Assembly (NCBI GenBank): GCA_900545525.1
Contig: UQZX01000007.1
Location: forward strand, 43,581-107,580
DNA length: 64,000 bases
Direction of reading: 5' to 3'
Source: an uncultured Prevotella sp.
GTDB taxonomy: Bacteria; Bacteroidota; Bacteroidia; Bacteroidales; Bacteroidaceae
In this document: positions 63,707 through 64,000 of the stretch, in pieces
Position numbering within the stretch: position 1 is the stretch's first letter
Layout of the letters: the number at the start of each line of letters is the position of its first letter
Notes under the pieces: generated by a model
The model's database searches: none
What the model saw: only the letters and a program-made list of their open reading frames with translations
What the model was told of the DNA's origin: nothing
Program-made: the position numbers and the translations under genes

Positions 63707-64000
63707 ATGAACAGAACTTATTACGGTAAACTGATATTTGAACTGTCCAAACCGGGACGTACGGGCTATTCCCTGCCCGCCAACCCGTTCAACACATACC
63801 GTCTTTCCGACCTGCCGGCACACCTGAAGCGAGAGAGCAACACCATTTTGCCTGAAGCCGACGAACTGACCGTAACACGCCACTATACCAACAAGGCGAA
63901 AGAAATTGCGAACGGCGACCCGAAAGTAGAACAAGACTACCTCGACTCTCTCTCCAATGAGAAAGTGTGGTTGGGTAACTGGACGCTGAAACAATGTCGT
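63707..64000 (+). CDS. gcvPB: Glycine dehydrogenase subunit 2, N-terminal part, aberrant end
   Basis: The first 62 codons match the N-terminus of GcvPB: YYGKLIFELSKPGRTGYSLP, then LPEADELTVTRHYTN. In the family this is followed by a segment with VD..FYPLGSCTMKYNP. Here, after Asn62 (base 63892), the frame stays open but reads KAKEIANGDPKVEQDYLDSL and onward, which I cannot match to GcvPB. No other frame restores the family sequence. The gene may be a chimera made by recombination or by assembly near a contig end. It runs off the window without a stop. Confidence 0.75.
   Translation, partial: MNRTYYGKLIFELSKPGRTGYSLPANPFNTYRLSDLPAHLKRESNTILPEADELTVTRHYTNKAKEIANGDPKVEQDYLDSLSNEKVWLGNWTLKQCR

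Overview
The window is chromosomal DNA of a Bacteroidales bacterium, most likely Prevotella or a close relative. The evidence is the promoter type (TTTG, 19-20 bp, TAnnTTTG) found before many genes, the murA-rimM-dxr-rseP block, a type III glutamine synthetase beside dapL (the diaminopimelate aminotransferase route), DUF4290, and a short secreted protein with the sorting-domain-like tail common in Prevotella. I see no rRNA, transposase, CRISPR array or phage genes.

Layout. 1-0.7 kb: cysS, cut by the window edge. 0.7-2.5 kb: a long gene-free stretch full of inverted repeats. 2.4-5.7 kb: a small secreted protein and a large modular pectate lyase, behind a promoter with a LacI-type palindrome. 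6.2-14.8 kb: one long transport cluster holding a YtrA/GntR-regulated ABC exporter followed by a MacAB-TolC-like efflux set (separate ATPase, two permeases, adaptor, outer-membrane channel), with a DUF559 nuclease gene and a palindromic element inserted in its middle. 14.9-24.2 kb: two lipoproteins, then housekeeping genes (nadD, gmk, yicC leftward; tsaB, DUF4290, murA, rimM, dxr, rseP rightward). 24.8-37.9 kb: nitrogen assimilation (gltB, gltD, amt, glnK, type III glutamine synthetase) enclosing the lysine/peptidoglycan genes dapF and dapL. 38.7-45.5 kb: an esterase-HAD fusion, a Dna2-like nuclease-helicase, a membrane protein with its winged-helix regulator, an NlpE-like lipoprotein and a probable small RNA. 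45.6-58.6 kb, leftward: tRNA-Gly, tRNA-Thr, tuf, tRNA-Trp, secE, nusG, rplK, rplA, rplJ, rplL, rpoB, rpoC. 58.7-64 kb: an AraC regulator divergent from lplA-gcvT-gcvH-gcvPA-gcvPB, the glycine cleavage system with its own lipoate ligase.

The most unusual content is between genes. Several loci carry inverted pairs of short sequences in which each arm is itself a hairpin, and at four places a related boundary motif (about ACGTGAGTYCGRCGAATT) lies outside them. At 38 kb one such pair is nested inside another. This resembles the REP/BIME elements of other bacteria. A second, unrelated family of degenerate 22-bp tandem repeats occurs at three gene ends. Other points of note are a probable 62-nt orphan RNA at 43.3 kb, a sigma-54-like promoter before gltB, a YtrA-type operator before the ABC operon, a MurA with Asp in place of the catalytic Cys, and a GcvPB that stops resembling its family 108 bases before the window end.

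All calls come from reading the sequence and from knowledge of the families. No database search was run.
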